This document shows positions 17,331 to 26,176 of a stretch of DNA of 64,000 nucleotides, in pieces; the first letter of the stretch is position 1, and each line of letters starts with the position of its first letter. Made by a program: the position numbers and the translations under genes. The notes below the pieces were generated by a model, which saw only the letters and a list, made by a program, of their open reading frames with translations, was not told the origin of the DNA and did not search any database. This stretch comes from Lysinibacillus sp. B2A1 (GTDB taxonomy: Bacteria > Bacillota > Bacilli > Bacillales_A > Planococcaceae): positions 3,234,501 through 3,298,500 of the forward strand of contig CP027224.1 of assembly GCA_002973635.1 (NCBI GenBank). Direction: 5' to 3'.

Positions 17331-19019
17331 ATGACACAAAATCATGAAGAAAAAGAGCTATTTTATCCTGACGGTACAGTCATGTATCGTGGTGGTGTGA
17401 AGAAAAACGATTTTGGACATGACATTTATGATGGCAAGGGTACATTATTCGATCAAGATGGAGAGCTATTATTTGAGGGTGAATTTGCCAATCACATGAA
17501 GCAGGGAAATGGCATTATGTATTTAAAAGGTCAAATGATCTACCAAGGCGAATTTATTCAAAATAAAAAACAAGGAAACGGCATTTTATATAAAAATGGA
17601 CATATTTATTACGAGGGTCATTTTCGTAATGATTTAATGGATGGCTACGGAGTATTACATTATGAGGAAGATTTAACTGGTCCATTTCTGAAGCTACGTA
17701 AACAGTATCCCCATTTAGATCAGCCACAATATGAGGGAGATTTTGTCCATGGCATGAAGAAGGGGAAAGGAAAACAATATTATCCAAACGGTTTTTTACA
17801 ATATGAAGGTGATTTTATATGGAATCATATGCAGGGGGCAGGTAGGCTTTACTATACACTTGAGACACCAAGTGCAGATGAGCTTGAGAGCGGAGTATCC
17901 ACACTTCAATACGAAGGGTATTTTTTCGAGGATGCAAAACACGGCAAGGGAAAGATCTACTCGAGACTAGGAGTGCTTGAGGCGGAGGGCCAATTTAAAG
18001 AAGATGCAATGACAGGACATGGTACTCTTTATTATGCTAGTGGACAGGCGTGCTATATTGGCGAGCTTGTAAATGGAGAAAAGCATGGTCGAGGAGATTA
18101 TTTTAATGAGGATGGCAAGATTATTTATAGCGGTGAATTTATAAATGGAGAACGGTTACGAATAACACCGGAAATTGAGCGAGAAATTGAGAAATTACAA
18201 CAGCAATTAGATAGTCTTGTAGGACTTCCAAATGCTAAGAAGGAATTACATAACCTCATCAACTTTATTAAAATTCAAAGCTTACGTGTCGATCATGGAT
18301 TAACAAGCTTCCCAATAACCTATCATCTTGTCTTCTCTGGTAATCCAGGCACAGGCAAAACAACAGTTGCTCGGATTATTGGTCAAATTTATAAGCATCT
18401 CGGGGTTCTTTCAAGCGGACATTTTGTGGAAACAGATCGTGCAGGCTTAGTTGCAGGTTATGTTGGTCAGACGGCTCTAAAGGTACAGGAAGTGGTCAAT
18501 AAGGCAAAAGGCGGCGTGCTTTTTATCGATGAGGCCTATTCACTGGTTAATGATAAACAAGATGCATTTGGGAAGGAAGCAATTGATAGCCTATTAAAGG
18601 CAATGGAGGATCTACGTGATGATTTGGTTGTTATTGTAGCAGGATATACAGAGCTAATGGAGGAATTTTTATTAGCTAATCCAGGCTTTAAATCACGTTT
18701 TAATCATTTTGTACAATTTGATAATTTCAGCACAGAGGAACTATTTGATATTTTTGCAATGCTATGTAAAAACAATGATTATCAATATGAAGAAGCATTT
18801 GCAAACCATATAAGAGATCAACTACACAAAATTCCGATTGAGTCGATTCCTAATTTTTCAAACGGGCGATATATTCGTAATTTATTTGAAAAGCTAGTAA
18901 CCATTCAATCAAATCGTCTTATTCAGCAAAATAATATTACCAAGCAAGAACTTATGACATTTGCAGAGGATGATATTTTACTCGGTATTACAGAAGATCT
19001 ATTTGATAATACATTTTGA
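17331..19019 (+). CDS. MORN-repeat / AAA+ ATPase fusion protein
   Basis: 562 aa. Residues 1-275 contain about nine to ten MORN-type repeats (patterns such as YEGDF, GKGKQYYPNG, HGRGDYFNEDG). Residues about 290-555 are a CbxX/CfqX (SpoVK-like) AAA+ module with Walker A GNPGTGKTT near residue 337, Walker B GGVLFIDEAY near 394 and the later arginine-rich region. Such AAA+ proteins remodel other proteins; MORN repeats bind lipid or protein. No signal or membrane segment. AAAGGATGG precedes ATG 17331, so the seven earlier codons are excluded. Single gene with a terminator at 19027. Confidence 0.88.
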   Translation: MTQNHEEKELFYPDGTVMYRGGVKKNDFGHDIYDGKGTLFDQDGELLFEGEFANHMKQGNGIMYLKGQMIYQGEFIQNKKQGNGILYKNGHIYYEGHFRNDLMDGYGVLHYEEDLTGPFLKLRKQYPHLDQPQYEGDFVHGMKKGKGKQYYPNGFLQYEGDFIWNHMQGAGRLYYTLETPSADELESGVSTLQYEGYFFEDAKHGKGKIYSRLGVLEAEGQFKEDAMTGHGTLYYASGQACYIGELVNGEKHGRGDYFNEDGKIIYSGEFINGERLRITPEIEREIEKLQQQLDSLVGLPNAKKELHNLINFIKIQSLRVDHGLTSFPITYHLVFSGNPGTGKTTVARIIGQIYKHLGVLSSGHFVETDRAGLVAGYVGQTALKVQEVVNKAKGGVLFIDEAYSLVNDKQDAFGKEAIDSLLKAMEDLRDDLVVIVAGYTELMEEFLLANPGFKSRFNHFVQFDNFSTEELFDIFAMLCKNNDYQYEEAFANHIRDQLHKIPIESIPNFSNGRYIRNLFEKLVTIQSNRLIQQNNITKQELMTFAEDDILLGITEDLFDNTF

Positions 19020-19026
19020 TAATGGT

Positions 19027-19066
19027 AATGACCAAAGTAGCTTATGGCAAGGAACTTTGGTCATTT
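19027..19066 (+). terminator. Terminator after MORN-AAA gene
   Basis: AATGACCAAAGT with ACTTTGGTCATT, 12-bp stem, then TAAAATAAT. T tract weak. Confidence 0.65.
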
Positions 19067-19088
19067 AAAATAATAAAGGGGATGACAA

Positions 19089-19205
19089 ATGAAAAAGCTT
19101 GTGACAATCATTTTAGTAGGTGCTTGTATTTTACCAAGAGTATTGACAATCAATATTACTGTCAGTAACAACATTAAAATACTTAAAAATAAACCAATTG
19201 AATAA
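19089..19205 (+). CDS. Possible 38-aa peptide
   Basis: ATG after AAAGGGGATGA. The product starts MKKLVTIILVGACIL, like a short signal or membrane segment, and ends with a charged tail. The opposite strand across the same bases encodes a more hydrophobic 61-aa frame without a clear ribosome site. At most one is real; I favour this one slightly. Confidence 0.3.
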   Translation: MKKLVTIILVGACILPRVLTINITVSNNIKILKNKPIE

Positions 19206-19261
19206 TTGACAAATAATGAGAAGAGTAGTATTATAACACAAAACATACGCTATCGTATTTT
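19206..19261 (+). promoter_or_regulatory. Promoter and operator of TetR gene
   Basis: TTGACA (19206-19211), 17-nt spacer, TATTAT (19229-19234). Just downstream, AACATAC (19242-19248), six bases, then GTATTTT (19255-19261) forms an inverted repeat one base short of perfect. A perfect copy with the same arms and spacing lies at 19841-19860 before the DUF3995 gene. This fits autoregulation by the TetR protein. Confidence 0.75.
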
Positions 19262-19275
19262 ATGGAGAAATGATT

Positions 19276-19791
19276 ATGCAATTGACGAGGGAAGATTGGA
19301 TTAAGGCTGGAATACAACAACTAGCTGATGTAGGAATACATAAAGTTCGAATAGAAGCACTTGCCCGCCTACTTAAGATTAGTAAAGGGAGTTTTTACCA
19401 TTATTTCCGTGATCATCAGGAGCTGTTAGATGCAATGCTCGAGTATTGGGAAATACATGCAACAAAGCACATTGTTCAAAGTATGGAACAGGAACAAGCT
19501 ACGTTGGATCAACTACTACGCATTAGCTTTAGCAGAGATAAAAAAATAGAGATTGGCATTTATGCATGGGCTAAATATGATTCTGCTGTTGCAGCAAGAT
19601 TGGTCGATATTGAAGAACAGAGAATTGCCTGTGTAGCAAAATTATACCGAAAAATGGGCATGAATGATGTTGAATCAGTAGATCGTGCAAGACTTGCCTA
19701 TTTGACGTATGTGGGGTGGATGACCAGGTTTGAAGCAAATCCCCATTTTGAGATTGAAAAAATGCTGAAGCTTTTAATGCACATTCACTAA
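19276..19791 (+). CDS. TetR/AcrR family transcriptional regulator
   Basis: 171 aa. Residues 4-50 form the TetR helix-turn-helix (VRIEALARLLKISKGSFYHYF). The remaining domain binds an unknown ligand. GGAG lies 8 nt before ATG 19276; an earlier ATG two codons upstream is only 2 nt from it. The AACATAC-N6-GTATGTT type operators before this gene and before the next gene suggest it represses both. A terminator hairpin at 19793 separates the two. Confidence 0.92.
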   Translation: MQLTREDWIKAGIQQLADVGIHKVRIEALARLLKISKGSFYHYFRDHQELLDAMLEYWEIHATKHIVQSMEQEQATLDQLLRISFSRDKKIEIGIYAWAKYDSAVAARLVDIEEQRIACVAKLYRKMGMNDVESVDRARLAYLTYVGWMTRFEANPHFEIEKMLKLLMHIH

Positions 19792-19792
19792 G

Positions 19793-19826
19793 GTCCCTAA
19801 TATGGTGTAGAACCCTTATTAGGGAC
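19793..19826 (+). terminator. Hairpin after TetR gene
   Basis: GTCCCTAAT with ATTAGGGAC, a perfect 9-bp stem, followed by a short T-rich stretch (TACTTTC). Confidence 0.6.
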
Positions 19827-19840
19827 TACTTTCACACTAT

Positions 19841-19860
19841 AACATACGGTGGTGTATGTT
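19841..19860 (+). promoter_or_regulatory. TetR operator before DUF3995 gene
   Basis: Perfect 7-bp inverted repeat, AACATAC-GGTGGT-GTATGTT, overlapping a -10-like TATAAC at 19838. It matches the element at 19242-19261. Binding here would block transcription of the gene at 19895. Confidence 0.75.
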
Positions 19861-19894
19861 TTATTAAGGTATGATGGAGGAGAGGAAGGTAGCC

Positions 19895-20317
19895 ATGACA
19901 ACAGTAATAACATTTATAGCAATTGGTCTTCTGTGGTTTATCAGTGTGCTTCATATTTATTGGGCTTTTGGAGGTCGTTGGGGAACAGCTGCAGTCATCC
20001 CAGTAAAAAAGGGAGAGCAACAGCCTATTTTTAAGCCAAGAAAGCTTGGAACCCTACTTGTTTCTGTTCTTATTTTGCTGGCTAGTTTTATGCTAATTTT
20101 TCAAGCTGGTTACCTAGAGAGCTACCAGGCAAATACTATTACAAAGATTGGAAGTATAATTTGTGCTACCGTTTTTATGATTCGAGCTATTGGTGATTTT
20201 AATTATCTGGGGTTTTTTAAAAAAATAAAGCATTCTAAGTTTGCTCGATATGATACTTTGATTTACAGTCCATTATGCTTGTTCTTGGGTTTTACCTATA
20301 TTATTCTGTTATTTTAA
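19895..20317 (+). CDS. DUF3995 membrane protein
   Basis: 140 aa with four predicted membrane helices. The segment SVLHIYWAFGGRWG near residues 16-29 is diagnostic of DUF3995, a family of small integral membrane proteins of unknown function. Eight upstream codons are open, but GGAGGAGAGGAAGG precedes ATG 19895, so this is preferred. It is the likely target of the adjacent TetR regulator, which implies it responds to a small molecule or stress. Confidence 0.85.
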   Translation: MTTVITFIAIGLLWFISVLHIYWAFGGRWGTAAVIPVKKGEQQPIFKPRKLGTLLVSVLILLASFMLIFQAGYLESYQANTITKIGSIICATVFMIRAIGDFNYLGFFKKIKHSKFARYDTLIYSPLCLFLGFTYIILLF

Positions 20318-20358
20318 GAGTAGCTAATTATAAGTAGAGTACATAGGAGGAAATCAGA

Positions 20359-20970
20359 ATGAGTCAGACAATTTACCTATTTCGCCATGGTGAAACAGAA
20401 TTTAATACACAGGGTCGTTACCAAGGGGAGCTTGATTCACCTTTAACTGAAGCTGGCATTCAGCAAGTACAGCAAAATGCATGTATGCTAAAAAGTATCA
20501 TTGGCAATCCTCAAGATTGGAAAATTATATCGAGCCCATTAGGAAGAGCCATGCAAAGTGCTGCAATTATCTGTGAAACAATTGGATATAATGTTCAAAA
20601 CGTTCAGCAGGACAAACGATTAACTGAGGTTGCTGTTGGTCAATGGGCAGGACTAACGACATCCGAAATCGAAAGTGCTTGGCCAAACCTCTTTCACAAG
20701 AAAGACATCTATAACTGGTATTTTCATGCACCAAATGGAGAAACCTACGAAGCTGTTACAAGTAGGATAAGTAATTGGCTAGAGGAGATACAGCATGAAC
20801 CAAAAGTGATCGTGATTTCACATGGCTTAACTGGACGCATTTTACGTGGACTATATGCTGGCTTAGAAAAGGAAGATGCCTTAAAACTAGAGGTATCACA
20901 GGATATGTTCTTTAAATTATCAAATAAGACCATCACCACGATTTATTCAGATTTCGATGATTTTTATTAG
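20359..20970 (+). CDS. Histidine phosphatase family protein
   Basis: 203 aa. The RHGETEFN signature at residues 9-16 holds the catalytic His; a second His lies in VISHGLTGR near residue 153. Branch-2/phosphoglycerate-mutase-like phosphatase of the cytoplasm. The substrate (sugar phosphate, nucleotide or other) cannot be told from sequence. Start follows AGGAGG at 11 nt. It may be cotranscribed with the DUF3995 gene, 41 nt upstream. Confidence 0.9.
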   Translation: MSQTIYLFRHGETEFNTQGRYQGELDSPLTEAGIQQVQQNACMLKSIIGNPQDWKIISSPLGRAMQSAAIICETIGYNVQNVQQDKRLTEVAVGQWAGLTTSEIESAWPNLFHKKDIYNWYFHAPNGETYEAVTSRISNWLEEIQHEPKVIVISHGLTGRILRGLYAGLEKEDALKLEVSQDMFFKLSNKTITTIYSDFDDFY

Positions 20971-21055
20971 GTCGTATCTTAAGAAATTCTTCATAAATTA
21001 CCTACAGGAATATTCAGAATTGCCTCCTATTATAATGTGTGGGGGGCGTTTTTTT

Positions 21056-21892
21056 ATGAAGAAATTTGTCTTATTTTGTTGTATCTGTGTGGCAGCTTTC
21101 CTTTTTTATTATATTGACAACAGAACCGAAAATGCACAAATAGAGCTACCTACATTACATAGTAAAAATGCTTTGCTGCTGAACGAAAAAGGGGATGTCT
21201 TATATGAAAAAAATGCAGATGCCATTGTATATCCAGCCTCATTAACGAAAATTATGACAGCAATTGTGGCTATTGAGGGCAGTGTCAATCTTCAAAAGCA
21301 AACAATTGTTGAACCACAAACAATTACAAAATTCACTGCTCAAAATGCTTCTATGGCTGGTTTTAAGGCAGGGGATTTTGTAACGATGGAGGATTTATTA
21401 TATGGTACACTGCTAGCCTCTGGTGCAGATGCTACAGGAACATTGGCAGATGCCATTGCAGGTAGTGAGGAAGCTTTTGTGACGCTTATGAATAATAAGG
21501 CGCATGAATTGGAGATGGATAGTACTCACTTTGTCAATGCCAGTGGACTACATGATGAAGCGCATGTTTCAAGTGTTCGTGATCTTAGTAAGTTATTTCG
21601 TTATGCTATTGAAAATCCAACTTTTTATCAAATTTTAACCTCAAAAAGCTATATAACACATGTCCCAAATGAACTGACAATATCAAGTTCGCTTTTTATG
21701 AAAATAGCTGGAGCAGAAGGATCAATCATTGGGGGGAAAACAGGCTACACACCTGAAGCGGGTCTTTGCTTAGCATCTATTATTGAAAAAAATGGCAAGC
21801 GTTATCTCTTCATTACAACGAATGCAGCAGGGCAAGCCTGGACACCGCCACTACATATTGAAGATGCACTAACAGCCTATGAAGCACTATAG
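21056..21892 (+). CDS. D-alanyl-D-alanine carboxypeptidase (S11 family)
   Basis: 278 aa, with an N-terminal membrane anchor (residues 1-20). Penicillin-binding motifs: SLTK (SxxK), SGAD at the SxN position, and KTGYT (KTG). The enzyme trims the last D-Ala of peptidoglycan stem peptides outside the membrane. Ala replaces the usual Asn of SxN, which also occurs in some subgroups. GGGGGG lies 8 nt before ATG 21056, so 33 open upstream codons are discarded. It lacks the C-terminal amphipathic extension of large DacA-type enzymes. The lipoprotein gene follows 12 nt later. Confidence 0.88.
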   Translation: MKKFVLFCCICVAAFLFYYIDNRTENAQIELPTLHSKNALLLNEKGDVLYEKNADAIVYPASLTKIMTAIVAIEGSVNLQKQTIVEPQTITKFTAQNASMAGFKAGDFVTMEDLLYGTLLASGADATGTLADAIAGSEEAFVTLMNNKAHELEMDSTHFVNASGLHDEAHVSSVRDLSKLFRYAIENPTFYQILTSKSYITHVPNELTISSSLFMKIAGAEGSIIGGKTGYTPEAGLCLASIIEKNGKRYLFITTNAAGQAWTPPLHIEDALTAYEAL

Positions 21893-21904
21893 GAGGAAAA
21901 AAAC

Positions 21905-22459
21905 ATGAAAAAATTAGCAACTTTTTTAGTCCTTTCAATCGTCTTATTAGTAGGATGCACTACTACACAGGCACCCGAAAAAGAGAAGGCTGCTTGGGAG
22001 CCTTTCATCGGCACATATGTTGGGGATCATATGAAGGTCGGTAAAATAGCAAATACCGTATTCATGCATGGGGATACAATCGACTATTTCGATTTAAGAG
22101 GGGAGGTATTACGTGTCATTTATCGAAATGACAATGAGGCCTTAAATAATTGGTTTTCTTCTTCCACATCAAAAGAGAAAGCATTGGTTTATAATGCGAT
22201 GATGGGGGCGATTTTAGTTCCAAATGCACAGGGCTATGGCTTTGAAATCGATGGAGAATTATATGAGATTCCAAGAGATGTATTGATAACTGAAATGGCA
22301 TCTCTTTTGCCAACGTTACCACAGGGAAATGATTTTTTTGAAGAAAAAATCGTTGAAGATTTTCTAACAAAGCATGAACAAACTATTCAACAATATGCAG
22401 TTGATCCTAGCTACCAAAGCACGTTGATGAAGAAATTTTCAATCACAAAAACTAGTTGA
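21905..22459 (+). CDS. Hypothetical lipoprotein
   Basis: 184 aa. Lipobox LLVGC with Cys18, so the mature protein is anchored outside the membrane. No family recognised. Only 12 nt after the carboxypeptidase gene, with GGAGG just before ATG, so it is in the same operon and may assist in cell-wall processing (inference). Confidence 0.75.
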   Translation: MKKLATFLVLSIVLLVGCTTTQAPEKEKAAWEPFIGTYVGDHMKVGKIANTVFMHGDTIDYFDLRGEVLRVIYRNDNEALNNWFSSSTSKEKALVYNAMMGAILVPNAQGYGFEIDGELYEIPRDVLITEMASLLPTLPQGNDFFEEKIVEDFLTKHEQTIQQYAVDPSYQSTLMKKFSITKTS

Positions 22460-22575
22460 TTTTTACTATTTTTTGGTATAATCTATTATTCTATAATGTA
22501 AGTAAAATCCTCTATTTTTCAGTACAAACACACATGTAAAATGACATCTGTGATAATAAAGGACGGTGGAGAACA

Positions 22576-23835
22576 ATGAAAAAGCTTTTACCCTATGCTA
22601 TGTTTTTGACATTTTTAATTAGCTTTCTATTTATAGCTGATGCAAATGCGGAAGGAGCATCACCTATTCAGCAAATAGCCAAAGACACAGCAATATATGT
22701 AGAACCTTCTGTAGATAGTGCCGTAATCGGTCAAATAGCAAAGGGGAGTTATGTAAAAGTTGTATCTGTAAGTGGGGAATGGACATCTATTAAAGGGCAG
22801 CAGCTAGAGGGGTATGTAGAAACGGCAGCATTAACAAGCCCAACATCTGAAAAGTATATAGTAGCTAATAAGGGTGGAACAACTCTATTTACATATCCTA
22901 GTCCAAGTTCACAAAAAACAGGACATCTTTATGAAAATAGCCTAATATATGTATATGGATCAGCACCTGGAGGTTGGTCCTTTGTCCAATCTGGTCAGGA
23001 AATGGGCTATGTAGCAACGAATTCTTTAAAGAAGCCAATTGTCATAAAAAAGCAAGTAAATGCTAAAAATGGGGCTGCCTTTCGTTTAACGGCTAGCCCT
23101 AGTGGTGAAGTGCTTGGTACAATTGCAAATAAAACAGAAGTGCAGCAATATACAATACTTGCTGGCTGGGCCTATGTAGAAACAGATACACAGAAAGGTT
23201 ATGTAAAGGCTTCGGAGCTAGTGGACCTTAAAAAGCTAGATAATAAAGTCTATAATAAAGGTGTTGCAGTAGCCAAAGGGGAAAAGAAACGAGTAGCATT
23301 AACATTCGATGATGGACCAGATGCAAAAGTTACGCCACAAGTTTTGGCCATACTAAAAAAATACGATGCTCATGCTACCTTTTTTATGGTTGGCAAAAAT
23401 GTCACTAAAAATGCTGCATTAGTGGAAACAATTTATGAGGCAGGACATGAAATAGGTAATCACACATGGAGTCATTCAAAATTAACAAATTTATCAGCAG
23501 CAAGTGTCAAGCAAGAGGTCGATCGAACTAGTAATGCTATTTATGCAGCAATAGGTCAGTATCCAACGGTTTTCCGTCCACCCTATGGTGCCACGAATGA
23601 ACAAGTTCGCTCTGTCATATCAATGCCGTCCATTCTATGGTCAATCGATACACTTGATTGGAAGCATCGCAATGCTGATAAGATTTTAGCGTATGTTAAA
23701 GCATCAGCGAAAGATGGTAGTATTATTTTAATGCATGATATTCATAAATCAACCGCAAATGGTCTCGAAAACGTTATCCTTTACTTGCAAAAGCAAGGTT
23801 ACGAATTTGTTACTGTTAGTGAAATATTACAATAA
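22576..23835 (+). CDS. SH3-domain polysaccharide deacetylase
   Basis: 419 aa. Signal peptide (cleavage near ADANAEG, residue 25), then three bacterial SH3-type repeats (about 30-90, 93-155, 157-217), then a NodB deacetylase domain: TFDDGPD (metal Asp), NHTWSH (metal His pair), RPPYGATN and the C-terminal LMHDIH. It removes acetyl groups from peptidoglycan N-acetylglucosamine or another cell-wall glycan, with SH3 repeats holding it to the wall. All NodB metal-binding and catalytic motifs are present. Own promoter; strong terminator downstream at 23852. Confidence 0.93.
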   Translation: MKKLLPYAMFLTFLISFLFIADANAEGASPIQQIAKDTAIYVEPSVDSAVIGQIAKGSYVKVVSVSGEWTSIKGQQLEGYVETAALTSPTSEKYIVANKGGTTLFTYPSPSSQKTGHLYENSLIYVYGSAPGGWSFVQSGQEMGYVATNSLKKPIVIKKQVNAKNGAAFRLTASPSGEVLGTIANKTEVQQYTILAGWAYVETDTQKGYVKASELVDLKKLDNKVYNKGVAVAKGEKKRVALTFDDGPDAKVTPQVLAILKKYDAHATFFMVGKNVTKNAALVETIYEAGHEIGNHTWSHSKLTNLSAASVKQEVDRTSNAIYAAIGQYPTVFRPPYGATNEQVRSVISMPSILWSIDTLDWKHRNADKILAYVKASAKDGSIILMHDIHKSTANGLENVILYLQKQGYEFVTVSEILQ

Positions 23836-23851
23836 TAAAAGCTCAATAAAA

Positions 23852-23891
23852 GAGCCGTGCAATCTATCAAATATAGACTGCACGGCTTTTT
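23852..23891 (+). terminator. Bidirectional terminator
   Basis: GAGCCGTGCAATCTAT with ATAGACTGCACGGCT, then TTTTT. It serves the deacetylase gene and the convergent gltS gene. Confidence 0.85.
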
Positions 23892-23893
23892 CA

Positions 23894-25078
23894 TTATTTA
23901 AATAAATTAATCGTTGTAATAATAATTGGTATACCAAAGACGTCGATTAAAAATGCCCCTACTATTGGTACAACAAGAAATGCTTTTTTAGAAGGACCGA
24001 AGCGTTGGGCAACAGCTGACATATTGGCCATTGCATTTGGTGTTGCTCCTAAACCATGACCTGCAAAGCCTGCAACCATAACCGCCGCATCATAATTTTT
24101 TCCAAGTAATTTAAATAATACAAAGATACTAAATACAACGATAAAGAAGACTTGTGCGAACACAATAATGAATAGTGGAAGTGCTAAATCTGCAATTTCC
24201 CATAATTTAATGCTCATAAGTGCCATTGAAAGGAAAATACCTAATGTCACATCACCGATTAAAGAAATGCTTTTCATATTAATCGCTGCTGGTTTTATCT
24301 TATCCATAATATTACGTACAATCACAGCAACAAACATAGCACCTACATAGCCCGGTAATACAAAGCCTGTCGCCTCTGAGAACAATGTTCCAACATACGT
24401 ACCAACAGCCATACAGAACGTAATGATTATTACCTGTGTAAAGAATGAATCCGATGTAATTTGCTCTTGTTTATTTTCGTAGTCTATTTCCTCAGTTTCT
24501 TGTTCATCAGGTGTTAAATTATACTTACCAACTAAGTACTTCACAATAGGACCACCAATTAAGCCACCAGCGACTAATCCACATGTAGCTGCTGCTGCAC
24601 CAATTGTCATGGCAGAAGAAATACCTAAGTCTTCTAATGTTTGTCCAAATGCTGCTGCTGCTCCATGCCCACCTTCCATGGAAACAGCTCCAGCCATCAT
24701 ACCGATTAATGGATGAATGCCCATCAGTGATGCAAGTGAAACACCAATCACATTTTGCATAAGTGCAAGGAAGCCACACGCTAGCCAGTAGATAATGAGT
24801 AATTTACCGCCTAGCTTCACTAGTTTAAAGCTTGCTCCTAAGCCAATTGTTGTGAAGAAGGTAATCATAAATAGACTTTGTAAAGATGTATCAAGAGAAA
24901 TTTCTAAGGTACCTGTTGTCTTTAAAATAGTTGCTAATGCTGCAAATAATAAGCCGCCAACAACTGGTGCTGGAATACAAAAACGTTTTAAAAAGCTTAT
25001 TCTACTTATTAGCCAGCTGCCTAATCCTAATAGGGCAGCTGCTAAAAAGATTGTTGTAATTTGATTAAATTCGATCAT
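23894..25078 (-). CDS. gltS: Sodium/glutamate symporter GltS
   Basis: 394 aa, about ten to twelve membrane helices with two repeated halves. Segments FCIPAPVVGGLLFA and MEGGHGAAAAFG near the middle, and GFAGHGLGATPNAMANM near the C-terminus, are the reentrant-loop motifs of the ESS/GltS family, which takes up glutamate with Na+. It overlaps the last codon of hutG by 4 nt (ATGA), so the two are translationally coupled. The pair lies divergent from a LysR gene, its likely regulator. Confidence 0.93.
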   Translation of the reverse strand: MIEFNQITTIFLAAALLGLGSWLISRISFLKRFCIPAPVVGGLLFAALATILKTTGTLEISLDTSLQSLFMITFFTTIGLGASFKLVKLGGKLLIIYWLACGFLALMQNVIGVSLASLMGIHPLIGMMAGAVSMEGGHGAAAAFGQTLEDLGISSAMTIGAAAATCGLVAGGLIGGPIVKYLVGKYNLTPDEQETEEIDYENKQEQITSDSFFTQVIIITFCMAVGTYVGTLFSEATGFVLPGYVGAMFVAVIVRNIMDKIKPAAINMKSISLIGDVTLGIFLSMALMSIKLWEIADLALPLFIIVFAQVFFIVVFSIFVLFKLLGKNYDAAVMVAGFAGHGLGATPNAMANMSAVAQRFGPSKKAFLVVPIVGAFLIDVFGIPIIITTINLFK

Positions 25079-26031
25079 GAACCTTGCCCCTTCAGTAAGT
25101 TATTTAGTGCTTCATAGACAAAATAAGCACCTAATTTAACTGTGCGTCCATTCTCATCAAGAGAAGGATTTACTTCACAAATATCAAAAGAATGTGTCTT
25201 TGGATGTGATGTTACCTTTTGTAGTATGTTACGTACCGTTATTGTGTCCAGCCCAAACGGAGAAGGTGCACTTACACCTGGTGCAAATGCAGCATTTAGC
25301 ACATCCATACATAGCGTTAACAGCACATAATCATGATTATCCATGTAGTGCTGAAGATCATTGAGAATTTGCACGTTATTTTCAGCTATCATATTTTCTT
25401 CTAATATATACTTCACATGTAATTCATCTGCTTTTTCAAATAGCTCATTTGTATTGCCATAGCGCTGAATTCCAAGGACAAAATAATCAGTATATGGATC
25501 CTGCTCTAGAATTTGACGGAACATGGTACCAGACGATGGCTGTTCATCATAAGACCGTAAGTCAAAATGAGCATCGATATTGATGATGCCGATTTTTGCA
25601 TCCCTTGGCAGTGCTGCACGAACACCTAAATAGTGGCCATATAATGTTTCATGCCCACCACCAAGCACTACACATTGACATTTTTTTGTGAGTATTGTTT
25701 GAACAATTCCGCCAAGCTCATTTTGTGCATCTTCTAGTGCATGGTTTAGGCATAGAATATTGCCTACATCAATTACTCGCTGTTCCTCGGTGAAAGTCCA
25801 AGGAAGGCTAGCTAATGCTGCACGTAAAGCGTTTGGTCCACTTGCTGCACCTACACGGCCTTGGTTGCGACGTACACCCTCATCACAAATAAAGCCAACA
25901 ATAGCAGCATGCTGATAATCTGAAGCGCTTACATCATTAATTGGAATTCTTTTTACCATTTGATGCAAACGAAAACTACTCGTATTAGTAGTGGAATCTA
26001 TACGACCTTCCCATTGTTTTTGATCTGTCAT
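25075..26031 (-). CDS. hutG: Formimidoylglutamase HutG
   Basis: 318 aa, ureohydrolase fold. Metal-ligand motifs GGGHE and DAHFD are present. The third site reads MDVLN, where arginase has SxDxD; formimidoylglutamases deviate there, which supports HutG over agmatinase or arginase. It hydrolyses N-formimidoyl-glutamate to glutamate and formamide in histidine breakdown. The other hut genes are not in this window. ATG 26031 is preferred over ATG 26040 because AGAGGG lies only 2 nt before the latter. Coupled to gltS, so glutamate release and transport may be co-regulated (inference). Confidence 0.9.
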   Translation of the reverse strand: MTDQKQWEGRIDSTTNTSSFRLHQMVKRIPINDVSASDYQHAAIVGFICDEGVRRNQGRVGAASGPNALRAALASLPWTFTEEQRVIDVGNILCLNHALEDAQNELGGIVQTILTKKCQCVVLGGGHETLYGHYLGVRAALPRDAKIGIINIDAHFDLRSYDEQPSSGTMFRQILEQDPYTDYFVLGIQRYGNTNELFEKADELHVKYILEENMIAENNVQILNDLQHYMDNHDYVLLTLCMDVLNAAFAPGVSAPSPFGLDTITVRNILQKVTSHPKTHSFDICEVNPSLDENGRTVKLGAYFVYEALNNLLKGQGS

Positions 26032-26108
26032 TGCATACATAACCCTCTTAACCCCATTTCCAATATTATTGTAGTGTAAATAATGTTGTAAATTTATTAT
26101 ATATTCAC

Positions 26109-26136
26109 ATAATTATAATTACTAATATATAATTAT
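26109..26136. promoter_or_regulatory. LysR-type operator candidate
   Basis: Perfect 9-bp inverted repeat, ATAATTATA-N10-TATAATTAT, in the 145-bp gap between hutG and the LysR gene. It is AT-only, so a chance origin is possible, but location and size suit a LysR-type site. Confidence 0.4.
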
Positions 26137-26176
26137 TATTAATCTATAGCTTTTAACTATAAATAGGAGTGATTTT

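Noticed and set aside
19061..19246. 61-aa hydrophobic minus-strand frame between the MORN-AAA and TetR genes
   Set aside because: No ribosome site, and it overlaps both a likely terminator and the TetR promoter; the opposite-strand 38-codon frame has a better site, though neither is secure.
24525..24779. 84-aa Trp-rich minus-strand frame within gltS
   Set aside because: Alternative frame of the gltS coding sequence; Trp/Ser-rich composition results from reading membrane codons in the wrong frame.
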